From NCBI RefSeq assembly GCF_020509005.1, contig NC_063013.1:6882001-6946000 (forward strand): DNA of 64,000 nt. The letters are read 5' to 3'. This document shows, one piece after another, positions 45,814-57,795 of the stretch. Numbering within the stretch: position 1 is the stretch's first letter; the number at the start of each line of letters is the position of its first letter. The position numbers and the translations under genes were made by a program. Source of the DNA: Fulvia fulva (taxonomy: Eukaryota; Ascomycota; Dothideomycetes; Mycosphaerellales; Mycosphaerellaceae). The notes beneath the pieces are model-generated. The model did no database searches and was not told the origin of the DNA. It saw nothing but the letters and a program-made list of their open reading frames with translations.

Positions 45814-46440
45814 CAGTGAGTGTATTGGTATGGTTACCGGTACTCATCTTGTCCATACCATACCAATAACCTATAGCTGAGTGAGCCTACCAATACATAC
45901 CAGTTGGTGACCACTTTCCTAATTAGGAAGGTCTGTATCTTCACAAGGTGTTGCTGCCGCTGCTGCTGCTTGCTGTCACTACAACCTCCGGTCCAGGCTC
46001 TATAGCTCGTGTGAAGAAGTTGTCCTTATAGTCATTCTCGATAGCCACCTCATCGTCCACATCGTCACTACCTAGTGCTCCGTACTAGCTACGTAGACAG
46101 CTACAGGCTTCAATAATAGTGTCTATAAGGTTTGAGCGTCTATATATAATTATATCACGGCCTGAGCTAAAGGAGCGCTCTAGAGAGTCCGATATAAGCG
46201 GAATAGCGAGTGTATCGAACGTAAACCTCGCTAGCTCCGGCTCTATCTTACGGTATCGGTACTAGTATCTAAGGGCATCGTATAGAGCTATATTGTCGGC
46301 CTTAATCTGCTTAGTAGACTTGTTAGCTTATAGATTAATCTTATAAGTACTAGCTAGGTACTTCTTAAGCGAGTTACGCTTAATAGTAGGTATAAGATAT
46401 TACGGCGGTACTTAGGGTAGTCTATTATCCGAAGTGAGCC
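45814..46440 (-). mobile_element. hAT transposon remnant, RIP-degraded
   Basis: On the minus strand, 46030-46400 reads as a hAT transposase C-terminus: ALRY-YRYRKIEPELARFTF, DTLAIPLISDSLERSFSSG, RSNLIDTIIEACSCLRS, with TAG in place of Trp. This is the dimerisation region of hAT transposases. The element's end is near 45814 and has an 11-bp inverted repeat (TATTGGTATGG at 45823, complement at 45858). The other end was not located. Confidence 0.7.
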
Positions 46441-47007
46441 TAGATAATGTTACGGTATAGCCCTACGGCCTACGGCCTTCGGGTTACGTGACTTTGTGAA
46501 CATAACGTAACGCCTCGGCTTAGCGAACGTCGCGCTTATCTTCGATACGCGCCTTAGCTAGAACTTCTCTTCTCCGTAGAACTTATTCGATTACTTAGCT
46601 ACGATACCCTTTTACCTACCGAGAGTAGCCTAGACCCGTATTATTAAGTTCTACTATACTAAATCTCTCTATAGTAAGTACGCGTATTATCGGCGATATT
46701 ACCGACCGGTTTACGACACTTTAGTAGCAGTTAGCGAATAAGACCCCGAGTTCGAGGCAGATTATAGTAGTATAATTAGGTGTCCTATATACGTAGAAAG
46801 TATATAGAAGAGGAGGACACGATATAGTTAGTCGTAGACACTCTCGTAGGAGTTCGTCGAGATACGTAGGATTAATATTAATATCCGCTAAACCGTCGAG
46901 GATTCGAGATAGCCGCGACTATAGCTACCGATAATTACGAACCGTAACCGTAGTAGACCTAATAGAATAATAGAAGTTAGACTATAGTCGATAGCTAAGA
47001 TTAGACC
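46441..47007. mobile_element. RIP-degraded repeat, family unclear
   Basis: TpA-rich with stops in every frame. Probably the upstream part of the hAT element or another old repeat. Confidence 0.45.
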
Positions 47008-47241
47008 TATTAAATAGGTACGAGTTACGTAGTAGTAGAAGACGGCGGATTACACGAAAGACAAAGAAGGACCTAATAGGATAGCGTGTATCTATATATA
47101 GTATCGCCGGTATTAGTGTAGGTAGATACTAGGTGTCCGGATGTTTACTAGCCTATAGGCTAGTAAACCCTAGTTACGTAATCTAGTCACATGACACACC
47201 TACACCTATATGCTTGTCCTACGGCCTGTATGTTCTTAACA
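47008..47241 (-). repeat. Old copia LTR (3' LTR, minus strand)
   Basis: 234 bp, the reverse complement of the LTR at 58664-58897 with RIP differences. On the minus strand it is preceded by a polypurine-like AAGTAGGAG and starts TGTTAAG, so it is the 3' LTR of the minus-strand copia element. It contains a 26-bp perfect palindrome at 47143-47168. Confidence 0.75.
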
Positions 47242-47435
47242 CTCCTACTTAGGCCACATAGTCTCCTACAATCCCTTTACGTAAGCTAGAGCTACCTTAT
47301 AAAGTTTTAGAACTACTAGCTATTAAGGGGCTTTATTAACCTATTAGTAGCTATGTCCTTTGTATAGTAGTAGTCTACTACAATCTTCTTCTACTACTAG
47401 AGATATCTAATATAGTTATATATAACATTAATATA
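47242..47435 (-). mobile_element. Old copia, 3' internal end, RIP-degraded
   Basis: On the minus strand it aligns by eye with 63222-63413 of the younger copia (RNase H end, e.g. AAAACTTTATAAGGTAGCTC against AAAACTTTGTGAGGCAGCTC). Its inner edge is the LINE duplication site. Confidence 0.75.
47422..47435 (-). repeat. Target duplication 1, outer copy
   Basis: The complement reads TATATTAATGTTAT, identical to 52664-52677; abuts the 3' tail of the left LINE. Confidence 0.8.
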
Positions 47436-47613
47436 GATAGATAGATAGATTTGTCATTCCCCTGTTCTAGGACCCTATCCGGCCTATGCAGGTATATATC
47501 TATTGTTATGTACAAAGGGAAACCCGAATAGGTGAAAACCCTTCCCGCCCCCGACTACTCCTTGTCTAGATTAGCTTTCCCTCTGAACGTACGTAGTCTA
47601 TGTCACTACCCCG

Positions 47614-50600
47614 TTAGCCCCCGCTCCTAGCCGGTCTCGTCGCGCTGCGTCGTGTCCTCTCTTCCTGCACTGCTCCTACTAGGCGGTACTGTTCTAGCCA
47701 GCCCTTCTCTAGTATCCAGTTCGTAATGCGCCGTAGGTCTTTAGCGTTGTTAAGAAGTGCCCCAATCGTCCGGTTCCTCGCCTTTGCCATCCACTCCCCC
47801 CTTCCTAGCGACCACCTCGGACAGACGAGGAGTGCGTGCCGTACGTTCTGGGAGCGATAGCCGCAGGGGCAGCTAGTATTCGTGTATCCTAGAACCTTCC
47901 TCCATGATAGGTACCCCTGGAGGCCGATGTGTTCGCTTCGCAGTTGGGTTGCTATGCTACTCTGTGCCCTCGTAAGGCGGTAGTGGATGAGCTTCGGGGG
48001 GTGCTTGACCGCGGATTTTGTAGCTAACCATTCCTTAGGTTGTCCCGCTGGCTGAGGGCGTCCACTATGCCCTACAACCTGGTTGTTCCACCTCTCTTTC
48101 CATAGTTGCTCTACAAACGATTTCTCACCTTCCCATTGTGTTGCTAGCTGTTCGTCCCTTGCCCGGTAGTTCGGCTCGTTTCCGGGTCGAATGCCCTTAT
48201 GCGCTAGTACTGATTCGCGGGCCCTTGCGACTGCACTAGCGATGACCTTCTATACTAGGTACTGTGCCGACTTGCCTAAGTAGGAGGTCCGTAGTCCCTA
48301 GATGTATAGGTCGATCGGCGGTATAGCGGTCTCGTGCTCAAGCATCCTCGTTGGTGTCGACTTATATGCCCCGGTGACCTTCCTTAGGCATTGGTTTTGG
48401 ATCTTCGCTAGCGGCGCGACGAGTCCCTTCGATGGGCAGGCCCTCTCGCCTAAGGACCACACTTGGCTGCCATAGGTAAGGACTGGCCGTACAATAGCCG
48501 TATATAGAAGTCGTGACTGCCGGAAGTCCGCCCCCTATGTGGACGTAGTGAGCCTCTGGCATGATGCCATATTCTGTTCAGCTTTCCGTAATATTGCCTG
48601 TACGTGCTTCCTCTACCGTAGCGCCGGGTCCACCTATAGTCCGAGGATCCTGAGCTGATTTGCCGGGTTAGTCGTGTGCCCCTGTATCTGGATAGAAGCT
48701 TGCATATTGTGGAACCGTGGCCGGCGCGTAAAGTGTATTAGATTGTACTTTTCTGGGGCAAACCGAGCCCCGTGCCTCCTAGCCCAGTCCTCGCAGATCT
48801 TGTGCTTCTCTTCTAGTAGCCTACAGTTCTCCTCAGTCGAGGAAGACCACGCTAGGATGTTTGTGTCGTCTACGAAGCCGCTCGCAGCGGTGTTCTGGGA
48901 TTCTAGGGCTGGGAGCAGCGTCGCCATAAAGAAGAGGAACAGAATAGGTGCTAGCGTTAAGCCTTGCGGGATTCTAGTGTGGACTACTTGAAATGGGCTT
49001 CTGTACTGGCCGACTAGGATCGACGTACTGCGGTTTTGGAGGTAGGACCGTACGAAGTTGACAAGCCACTCAGGGAGTCCTTTCGACCTTAGGATGTAGA
49101 GAAGCCGCGGGTGTGACACGTAGTCGAAGGCTCCCGATATGTCTAGGCTAAGTAAGGAAGCCACCTTGTCCCTATTCTTATACCAGATGGCCTTTACCTG
49201 AGAGGTGATAAGTTCCATCGCGGATAGCGTCGATCGCTGTGGGCGCGCACCCATCTGGGTGTCCGGGAGTAGGGAGTGTTCCTCTGCCGCCTCGGAGAGT
49301 CTCGTTGCAACCAGCTTCTCAAGCGCCTTCCCAAGAGTGTTAAGGAGCGCAATTGGGCGGTACGACTTCACCTGCGTATAGTCTTCCTTCTGCGGCTTGC
49401 GTAGGACCACTGTCGTCGATTGTTTAAAAGCTATCGGGTGGTATCCGGTCTGTAGGCAGGCGTTGAAGATCGCTGCAACTGCTGGGGCTAGTTGATCTCT
49501 ACACTTCTTTAGTAGCTCGTTTGGGATCCCATCCGGCCCCGGGGCTTTCTTCGCCGGCAACTTCCTCAGCACAGCGGTAACTTCTCCCTCGGACACCTCC
49601 TGTTGGACCGCGATGCTAGGGGCTAGGGGAGTAGAGCTGTTTATGTCGCTTAGATCAGCCTCGACTGGGGGTGGGAAGAACTTGCTAGCCAGTAGACGCG
49701 CCTTGGCCTCGGGGTCGCTAACCGGGCCACTAGGCGATTGTAGCGCTGGGATAGAGAAGGAGGGGCCCTGTGTAGGGTCCTGTCGGGCCCATTTCGCTAG
49801 CTTCCACATCCTCTCTGGCTTGCCGGCGATTTCTTCCACTGTGGCCCTCCAGCCGACTGCTTTCTCCCTCCGTATTATGGCTTTCTTCTGTTGGCATGCC
49901 TCCCTGTATACGTTCCAGGCCTCCTCGCTATGGCTGCTCGTCCACACCCGGCGGGCTCTCCTTGCTTCTCTTACTACCGCAGTGCACTCCGGCGTCCAGT
50001 ATGGTTTGGACCATGTCGTTGGTTGGGCAAGCGGAACGTGAAGTGAGGTCGCTTTTCTTATTTCGTCTGTCAACCCCTGGACTGCTTCGTCTATCTCGTC
50101 TTTACTGTTGTATTGCTGCTGCGCGATCTGGACTAGCCTCTTGGAGTCATCGAGGTACGCCTGGATGTTGGCCCAGTGGGCCTTTCCCCAGTTTGGCTTA
50201 GGGGTTCTCGCTGGTGTGCGTTGTATCTGTGTCGCAATAGAGGTCCTGACTGGCATGTGGTCTGACGACGCCTCGAGTTCATGTTCGATCCCACAGTAGG
50301 TTACCGTGTGGTAGTGGCTATCTGAGATCCAGGAGAGGTCGATCGTGCCTTGGAGTCCCCCTCTCTTCCAGGTGCCCAGGTCCTTCGGGGTATTGAGGGC
50401 AATTGCGTTGCTCGCCATCAAGTCGAGTACTTCGTCGGCTATAGGGTGCGGCTGCATAAGGCTTTCCCAGGAAGGGTGGTGTATGTTGAAGTCTCCTACT
50501 ACGATGTGGCACCCTTGTCTCTTGAGCGCACTGTCTAGGTGTCTGCAGACCCCTAGGTCGCGGCTAGACCTCGAGGCTGGCGGTTGCATGTATAGGTTGT

Positions 50601-50931
50601 GTATCCAGGTGCTACCCACGTGGAGGGAGGTAATATCGCCCCCGCCTTCTTCGTCTGCGTAGTACACTACCTCCCAGTCGGATTCTAGTATGTCCTTGCT
50701 GACATAGAAGCACGTGCGGGGTCTGCCGTCGCCTCGTAGGCATGTCGTGTAGCCTGGTGACTTGCAGGTCGTTGGTCTCTTATGGTGCGGGTTAATCCAT
50801 GGCTCCTGGATTGCAAGGACGTGGTGGACGCGCGGGTCCGCCTCGTGTAGGAAATGGTTCTGGACTATATCCTTGCTATGGTTGACGTTATACTGGATGA
50901 TGCTAAGCGTGTCGAGGCTAGTCATCGGCAT
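47614..50931 (-). pseudogene. LINE ORF2 (endonuclease-reverse transcriptase), left, broken
   Basis: Starts in ATGCCGATGACTAG, which overlaps the ORF1 stop by 14 nt, suggesting termination-reinitiation. N-terminal APE-type endonuclease (VLAIQEPWINP, IVVGDFNIHHPSWESL, GTIDLSWISD, SSDHMPV). Reverse transcriptase: APGPDGIPNELLKK, YRPIALLNTLGKALEKLV, LLSLDISGAFDYVSH, IPQG and GFVDDTNILAWSS. Stops by TGG->TAG at about 48634 and 48613 break the rest. The C-terminal zinc-knuckle-like CPCGYRSQNVRHALLVC is readable near 47800. The same protein is nearly whole in the right copy. Confidence 0.88.
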
Positions 50932-52195
50932 CGACAATCATTTCCTCTGTATCGTCCTGTGTCCTACTGCCCTGTGCGTCCTGGTCTACGCCTATCGGCT
51001 GTGTACTAAAGGGGAGCCGGGCCTGGTTAGATTCCCTCGCCGTAGCTAGCAGAGCACGTGGCCTCCCGTACGCCCTAGGCTGCGCATCCTTTACATCGTT
51101 CTCGGCCCTAGGGCGCTTGTGCCCGACCGCCGCTAGTTGGTTCCGGTGTGGGCTAGCCTCACGGTCGCCGTAGAATCTTGGGGCGACGGTTCTGTTTGTG
51201 ATTGCCTTGTTTTTCGCTAGTTTCCGCTGTGGGCATTCCGCACTATACGATGGGTGGTGCCCCGGACAGTTCGCGCACCGTCTCGTAGTCGATGTACAGT
51301 CCCTAGACATATGGTCTCCTGCACAGTTCGAGCAGGCCTGCTTGTTTGTGCACGTGTAGGTTTGGTGTCCATACTGTTGGCATTTGAAGCATTGGAGGAC
51401 ACGAAAGGATGAGGAGTGCTTTTCTACTGTCTTGAGGCTGTATTGCCAGACCAGGCCTTGTTCTATCGCTAGATCCGCCGCTTTCGCGTCTTGTAGCCAT
51501 ACTATTAGCGCCGAGGCCTTCTTGCCTTCTGGCCATTTCCTATGGAGCCAAGTCGCCTTCTGGATTGGAGAGTTAAGAGTGACCGGGTTGTCCTCTTGGA
51601 GAGCGCGTAGGTGACCCTGGTTGGTTGGGTCAAACTCCTTAGGCATGTCGTGGACTAGGATCGTGAATTGTTTCGTTGAGACCTTCGCTGATGCCGCAAC
51701 CTTAGATGCCCACTGTGGCTGTGCCTCTAGGTGCCTCCTAGCAGTAGCAGAGCTAGTATAGATCTGTAGAGTGCCGTTGGACTGTTGGTTCACTGCGACC
51801 ACCCCTGGTTGGTTGATTCGTTGGGCGAGCTCCTTGTTCGATAGCTTCGCAACTTCGGCCTGGTCTTCCTTTGCTGCAATGCGGATCGTAACTGCATCGT
51901 GCGTTGGGCGGGGGCCTGGTATCGATGCCGCGACCGATGCCCAGCTATGGGGGTGTTGATTCCGGGTGGCCTTGCTAATCGCCTGGGACGTCGTCCTCAT
52001 TTCTTGTTGCCCTCGGTGATACGACAGTACAAGCGCCGTGCGTAGCTGAGTGATCATTACCTGTAGAGACCGGTAAGGGAGCTGATCGTTAGTTTCCATG
52101 CTTTTTGCGTCCTCTATAAGTTGCTGCCAGTTGTCTTGGGGGGGCTTCGCCTGTAGGGCCGTAGGCGCCGTTAGTGCCGTAGCCTGGGCTGCCAT
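50918..52195 (-). CDS. LINE ORF1 (gag-like), left copy
   Basis: Open for 425 residues. The N-terminal half has TLQIYTSSATARRHLEA and a coiled-coil-like region. Three CCHC-type knuckles lie near residues 270-330: CFKCQQYGHQTYTC, CSNCAGDHMSRDC and CANCPGHHPSYSAEC. Binds the element's RNA and forms the particle used for target-primed reverse transcription. Appears intact. Confidence 0.88.
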   Translation of the reverse strand: MAAQATALTAPTALQAKPPQDNWQQLIEDAKSMETNDQLPYRSLQVMITQLRTALVLSYHRGQQEMRTTSQAISKATRNQHPHSWASVAASIPGPRPTHDAVTIRIAAKEDQAEVAKLSNKELAQRINQPGVVAVNQQSNGTLQIYTSSATARRHLEAQPQWASKVAASAKVSTKQFTILVHDMPKEFDPTNQGHLRALQEDNPVTLNSPIQKATWLHRKWPEGKKASALIVWLQDAKAADLAIEQGLVWQYSLKTVEKHSSSFRVLQCFKCQQYGHQTYTCTNKQACSNCAGDHMSRDCTSTTRRCANCPGHHPSYSAECPQRKLAKNKAITNRTVAPRFYGDREASPHRNQLAAVGHKRPRAENDVKDAQPRAYGRPRALLATARESNQARLPFSTQPIGVDQDAQGSRTQDDTEEMIVDADD

Positions 52196-52412
52196 TGCCT
52201 AGGAGTTGCCTAATGTAGCTAGGCACCTCCGCGGCGTTTGGAGCTGAAGAAACAGGGTGAAGAGAGCTTCAAGCTGTCCAGATTGAATGAGGTAGAACTC
52301 CCTCAGCCCTAGGGGCAGTGGCCTGCTTTTTATATCGTTGGAATGGCCTTGATAAGAGCTTTCGAATGTGTCGTGTTTTGGCGCAGAGATCGATGATTCC
52401 CTCTCTTGATTC

Positions 52413-52425
52413 AGAAGTCTATTAT
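52413..52425 (+). repeat. Target duplication 2, inner copy
   Basis: AGAAGTCTATTAT beside the 5' end of the left LINE; its partner (complement) is at 57971-57983. Confidence 0.8.
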
Positions 52426-52663
52426 AATATTAACAATAGAAGCTAAGTTCATAGCTATAAACGCAGCCGTAAAGCAGTTATAATTTCTTACTACTGTCCC
52501 TAGGGAAATAGGGTGCCTAGAACTAGTAGGAAAGAGCTCTTTCTAGCCGAGTATAAGGGCAAGTCAGGGCACTATTAACGAGCTAAGGCTAGTCAAGCTT
52601 ATAGGTAACAACCAATCCGCTTTAACACTTGTTAAAGATGCCTATATACTTAAAAGGTCAAAG

Positions 52664-52677
52664 TATATTAATGTTAT
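52664..52677 (+). repeat. Target duplication 1, inner copy
   Basis: TATATTAATGTTAT; the other copy is at 47422-47435. Confidence 0.8.
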
Positions 52678-53757
52678 GGTCGACGACGAGAATCACCTGT
52701 ACGTGGTGTCGGCTACGAACCTCTCGTCTAGCTACGAGAGAGCCAAGTATTCTCACGCTGGAGCGTCGTGGGCGCGACGGGCGCGTAGCGTAGGCGAAGC
52801 CGCGGCGAACAGAGGACTACTAGCAAAACGGGTATGAAAACCATCCGACGAGCGTGTACTCGTGTCGGGAGCGAGTCCCTCTTCTTTCTACGTGTAAGAA
52901 GGGCGCGGAACCGTGGCCTATACGCTCGACAGGACACCTCTGGTATAAGTGCAGAATTTTCACCTCCGGAGACCGCAAACCGAGCGGGCTAAGCGACGAA
53001 CATTGGACGAGCGGACTACAGAACAACAACTGAGCGGACTATGCAACGGCGTCGAGCGGACTACGAAACAATCTGGTGTTTGCTAGCGGGCAATGCGGTG
53101 GGTAGGTAGACACGCGACGAAGCCTGTAAGGGCCTGTTGAACACCCGGTATAGGAACGAGGGTTTTGCCTAAGGCACTGCCTGTCCCGCTACACAACGCA
53201 CCTAGTCTAACATGGTAGATTGCGACGAGGAAAAGACGATAGCCTGAGCAAGGAAAAGACGGCTGTTAGGACGGGGAAAAGACGTACAATGCAAGTGGAT
53301 TAGTTCTGTGATCGGGGAGGATCGAGGGCAGGGTGATAAGGAACTTCATATTGGTTAGTAGGTGGAAACGCAAGGAGTACGCTGCCCGGCGTGGTGTGTG
53401 CCCCGAGCAGACCTGCGAGGCATAGACGGCCGCTTTCTACAGATAGGCTGCGGTAACGCGAAGGGCGTCAAAACCTAGGGCGTGGTGTACACTAGCAGCG
53501 ACGGCTGACACTGTCTGTACAGCCCGAGAGGACGGATGCGCATGTCGGTCAATAGAGAGCACTAAAGGGCTCAGGCCTATGGAGGTGGATATTGGCTTAA
53601 GGAGCAAACAGGGAGGGAGGGCGTAGAGGGAAGCTTTTGCTCCGGGCTAACCTCTCGAAACGAGGCTACACGGTGGTGCTAGATGAGTGGGAAAGCGCGG
53701 TTAAGACTTGTCACCTTATCTCGTAGCTAGCTTGCTAAATACGATTCCTTCCTTGCT
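52678..53757 (+). mobile_element. Non-LINE segment fused to the right LINE
   Basis: About 1080 bp between the target duplication at 52664-52677 and the truncated LINE at 53758. Not part of the LINE in the left copy. GC-richer than the RIP regions, without a convincing ORF. Has repeated short words (GAGCGGACTA three times near 53017-53070, GGAAAAGACG three times near 53230-53285). Joined to LINE ORF1 at a 5-bp microhomology (ACGAC). Best read as sequence added to the LINE's 5' end by template switching. Confidence 0.55.
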
Positions 53758-53762
53758 ACGAC

Positions 53763-54491
53763 ATGCCTAAGGAGTTTGACCCAACCAACCAGGGTCACCT
53801 ACGCGCTCTCCAAGAGGACAACCCGGTCACTCTTAACTCTCCAATCCAGAAGGCGACTTGGCTCCATAGGAAATGGCCAGAAGGCAAGAAGGCCTCGGCG
53901 CTAATAGTATGGCTACAAGACGCGAAAGCGGCGGATCTAGCGATAGAACAAGGCCTGGTCTGGCAATACAGCCTCAAGACAGTAGAAAAGCACTCCTCAT
54001 CCTTTCGTGTCCTCCAATGCTTCAAATGCCAACAGTATGGACACCAAACCTACACGTGCACAAACAAGCAGGCCTGCTCGAACTGTGCAGGAGACCATAT
54101 GTCTAGGGACTGTACATCGACTACGAGACGGTGCGCGAACTGTCCGGGGCACCACCCATCGTATAGTGCGGAATGCCCACAGCGGAAACTAGCGAAAAAC
54201 AAGGCAATCACAAACAGAACCGTCGCCCCAAGATTCTACGGCGACCGTGAGGCTAGCCCACACCGGAACCAACTAGCGGCGGTCGGGCACAAGCGCCCTA
54301 GGGCCGAGAACGATGTAAAGGATGCGCAGCCTAGGGCGTACGGGAGGCCACGTGCTCTGCTAGCTGCGGCGAGGGAATCTAACCAGGCCCGGCTCCCCTT
54401 TAGTACACAGCCGATAGGCGTAGACCAGGACGCACAGGGCAGTAGGACACAGGACGATACAGAGGAAATGATTGTCGATGCCGATGACTAG
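53763..54491 (+). pseudogene. LINE ORF1 fragment, right copy
   Basis: The C-terminal 242 residues of ORF1, with all three CCHC knuckles, identical by eye to the left copy apart from one residue near the end (Thr->Ala at LLAAARES). Lacks the N-terminal 180 residues because the element is 5'-truncated. Confidence 0.85.
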
Positions 54492-57400
54492 CCTCGACAC
54501 GCTTAGCATCATCCAGTATAACGTCAACCATAGCAAGGATATAGTCCAGAACCATTTCCTACACGAGGCGGACCCGCGCGTCCACCACGTCCTTGCAATC
54601 CAGGAGCCATGGATTAACCCGCACCATAAGAGACCAACGACCTGCAAGTCACCAGGCTACACGACATGCCTACGAGGCGACGGCAGACCCCGCACGTGCT
54701 TCTATGTCAGCAAGGACATACTAGAATCCGACTGGGAGGTAGTGTACTACGCAGACGAAGAAGGCGGGGGCGATATTACCTCCCTCCACGTGGGTAGCAC
54801 CTGGATACACAACCTATACATGCAACCGCCAGCCTCGAGGTCTAGCCGCGACCTAGGGGTCTGCAGACACCTAGACAGTGCGCTCAAGAGACAAGGGTGC
54901 TATATCGTAGTAGGAGACTTTAATATATACTACCCTTCCTAGGAAAGCCTTATATAGCCGTACCCTATAGCCGACGAAGTACTCGACTTAATAGCGAGTA
55001 ACGCAATTGCCCTCAATACCCCGAAGGACCTGGGCACCTGGAAGAGAGGGGGACTCCAAGGCACGATCGACCTCTCCTGGATCTCAGATAGCCACTACCA
55101 CACGGTAACCTACTGTGGGATCGAACATGAACTCGAGGCGTCGTCAGACCACATGCCAGTCAGGACCTCTATTGCGACACAGATACAACGCACACCAGCG
55201 AGAACCCCTAAGCCAAACTGGGGAAAGGCCCACTGGGCCAACATCCAGGCGTACCTCGATGACTCCAAGAGGCTAGTCCAGATCGCGCAGCAGCAATACA
55301 ACAGTAAAGACGAGATAGACGAAGCAGTCCAGGGGTTGACAGACGAAATAAGAAAAGCGACCTCACTTCACGTTCCGCTTGCCCAACCAACGACATGGTC
55401 CAAACCATACTGGACGCCGGAGTGCACTGCGGTAGTAAGAGAAGCAAGGAGAGCCCGCCGGGTGTGGACGAGCAGCCATAGCGAGGAGGCCTGGAACGTA
55501 TACAGGGAGGCATGCCAACAGAAGAAAGCCATAATACGGAGGGAGAAAGCAGTCGGCTGGAGGGCCACAGTGGAAGAAATCGCCGGCAAGCCAGAGAGGA
55601 TGTGGAAGCTAGCGAAATGGGCCCGACAGGACCCTACACAGGGCCCCTCCTTCTCTATCCCAGCGCTACAATCGCCTAGTGGCCCGGTTAGCGACCCCGA
55701 GGCCAAGGCGCGTCTACTGGCTAGCAAGTTCTTCCCACCCCCAGTCGAGGCTGATCTAAGCGACATAAACAGCTCTACTCCCCTAGCCCCTAGCATCGCG
55801 GTCCAACAGGAGGTGTCCGAGGGAGAAGTTACCGCTGTGCTGAGGAAGTTGCCGGCGAAGAAAGCCCCGGGGCCGGATGGGATCCCAAACGAGCTACTAA
55901 AGAAGTGTAGAGATCAACTAGCCCCAGCAGTTGCAGCGATCTTCAACGCCTGCCTACAGACCGGATACCACCCGATAGCTTTTAAACAATCGACGACAGT
56001 GGTCCTACGCAAGCCGCAGAAGGAAGACTATACGCAGGTGAAGTCGTACCGCCCAATTGCGCTCCTTAACACTCTTGGGAAGGCGCTTGAGAAGCTGGTT
56101 GCAACGAGACTCTCCGAGGCGGCAGAGGAACACTCCCTACTCCCGGACACCCAGATGGGTGCGCGCCCACAGCGATCGACGCTATCCGCGATGGAACTTA
56201 TCACCTCTCAGGTAAAGGCCATCTGGTATAAGAATAGGGACAAGGTGGCTTCCTTACTTAGCCTAGACATATCGGGAGCCTTCGACTACGTGTCACACCC
56301 GCGGCTTCTCTACATCCTAAGGTCGAAAGGACTCCCTGAGTGGCTTGTCAACTTCGTACGGTCCTACCTCCAAAACCGCAGTACGTCGATCCTGGTCGGC
56401 CAGTACAGAAGCCCATTTCAAGCAGTCCACACTGGAATCCCGCAAGGCTCAACGCTAGCACCTATTCTGTTCCTCTTCTTTATGGCGACGCTGCTCCCAG
56501 CCCTAGAATCCCAGAACACCGCTGCGAGCGGCTTCGTAGACGACACAAACATCCTAGCGTGGTCTTCCTCGACTGAGGAGAACTGTAGGCTACTAGAAGA
56601 GAAGCACAAGATCTGCGAGGACTGGGCTAGGAGGCACGGGGCTCGGTTTGCCCCAGAAAAGTACAATCTGATACACTTTACGCGCCGGCCACGGTTCCAC
56701 AATATGCAAGCTTCTATCCAGATACAGGGGCACACGACTAACCCGGCAAATCAGCTCAGGATCCTCGGACTATGGGTGGACCCGGCGCTACGGTGGAGGA
56801 AGCACGTACAGGCAATATTACGGAAAGCTGAACAGAATATGGCATCATGCCAGAGGCTCACTGCGTCCACATGGGGGGCGGACTTCCGGCAGTCACGACT
56901 TCTATATACGGCTATTGTACGGCCAGTCCTTACCTATGGCAGCCAAGTGTGGTCCTTAGGCGAGAGGGCCTGCCCATCGAAGGGACTCGTCGCGCCGCTA
57001 GCGAAGATCCAAAACCAATGCCTAAGGAAGGTCACCGGGGCATATAAGTCGACACCAACGAGGATGCTTGAGCACGAGACCGCTATACCGCCGATCGACC
57101 TATACATCCAGGGACTACGGACCTCCTACTTAGGCAAGTCGGCACAGTACCCAGTACAGAAGGTCATCGCCAGTGCAGTCGCAAGGGCCCGCGAATCAGT
57201 ACCAGCGCACAAGGGCATTCGACCCGGAAACGAGCCGAACTACCGGGCAAGGGACGAACAGCTAGCAACACAATGGGAAGGTGAGAAATCGTTTGTAGAG
57301 CAACTATGGAAAGAGAGGTGGAACAACCAGGTTGTAGGGCATAGTGGACGCCCTCAGCCAGCGGGACAACCTAAGGAATGGTCAGCTACAAAATCCGCGG

Positions 57401-57795
57401 TCAAGCACCCCCCGAAGCTCATCCACTACCGCCTTACGAGGGCACAGAGTAGCATAGCAACCCAACTGCGAAGCGAACACATCGGCCTCCAGGGGTACCT
57501 ATCATGGAGGAAGGTTCTAGGATACACGAATACTAGCTGCCCCTGCGGCTATCGCTCCCAGAACGTACGGCACGCACTCCTCGTCTGTCCGAGGTGGTCG
57601 CTAGGAAGGGGGGAGTGGATGGCAAAGGCGAGGAACCGGACGATTGGGGCACTTCTTAACAACGCTAAAGACCTACGGCGCATTACGAACTGGATACTAG
57701 AGAAGGGCTGGCTAGAACAGTACCGCCTAGTAGGAGCAGTGCAGGAAGAGAGGACACGACGCAGCGCGACGAGACCGGCTAGGAGCGGGGGCTAA
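54478..57795 (+). pseudogene. LINE ORF2, right copy, two stops in a RIP patch
   Basis: The ATG at 54478 overlaps the ORF1 stop. The frame reads as APE endonuclease to about codon 154 and then meets two stops, TGG->TAG at 54940-54942 and CAG->TAG at 54955-54957. Downstream it is open to 57795 and contains the whole reverse transcriptase (GFVDDTNIL) and the C-terminal knuckle CPCGYRSQNVRHALLVC. The stops arise from a cluster of 13 C->T/G->A changes. Apart from this patch the copy looks young and otherwise coding-competent. Confidence 0.88.

Larger units (their letters stand above)
47436..52412 (-). mobile_element. LINE (non-LTR retrotransposon), left copy
   Basis: Full-length copy on the minus strand with 5' UTR (52412-52196), ORF1 and ORF2. 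The 3' end finishes in GATA/ATCT repeats (47436-47451) rather than poly(A). No RNase H block seen in ORF2. Resembles fungal Tad1-type LINEs; clade assignment needs a tree. The 3' half carries scattered RIP changes against the right copy. Confidence 0.85.
52413..52677 (+). mobile_element. Old copia middle fragment, inverted relative to flanks
   Basis: Aligns by eye with 62975-63234 of the younger copia, e.g. CAAAGTATATTAATGTTATG against CAAAGCATATTGATGTGGCA, with heavy CpA->TpA change. It fills exactly the gap between the minus-strand pieces at 47242-47435 and 57971-58663 but is on the plus strand. Confidence 0.78.

Noticed and set aside
52990..53290. CRISPR-like repeated words (GAGCGGACTA, GGAAAAGACG)
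   Set aside because: Units are short, irregularly spaced and inside a eukaryotic transposon; no array structure.
48674..56735. Long open frames on the strand opposite the LINE ORF2 in both copies
   Set aside because: They mirror the codons of the reverse transcriptase, appear at the same place in both copies, and encode no known motif.
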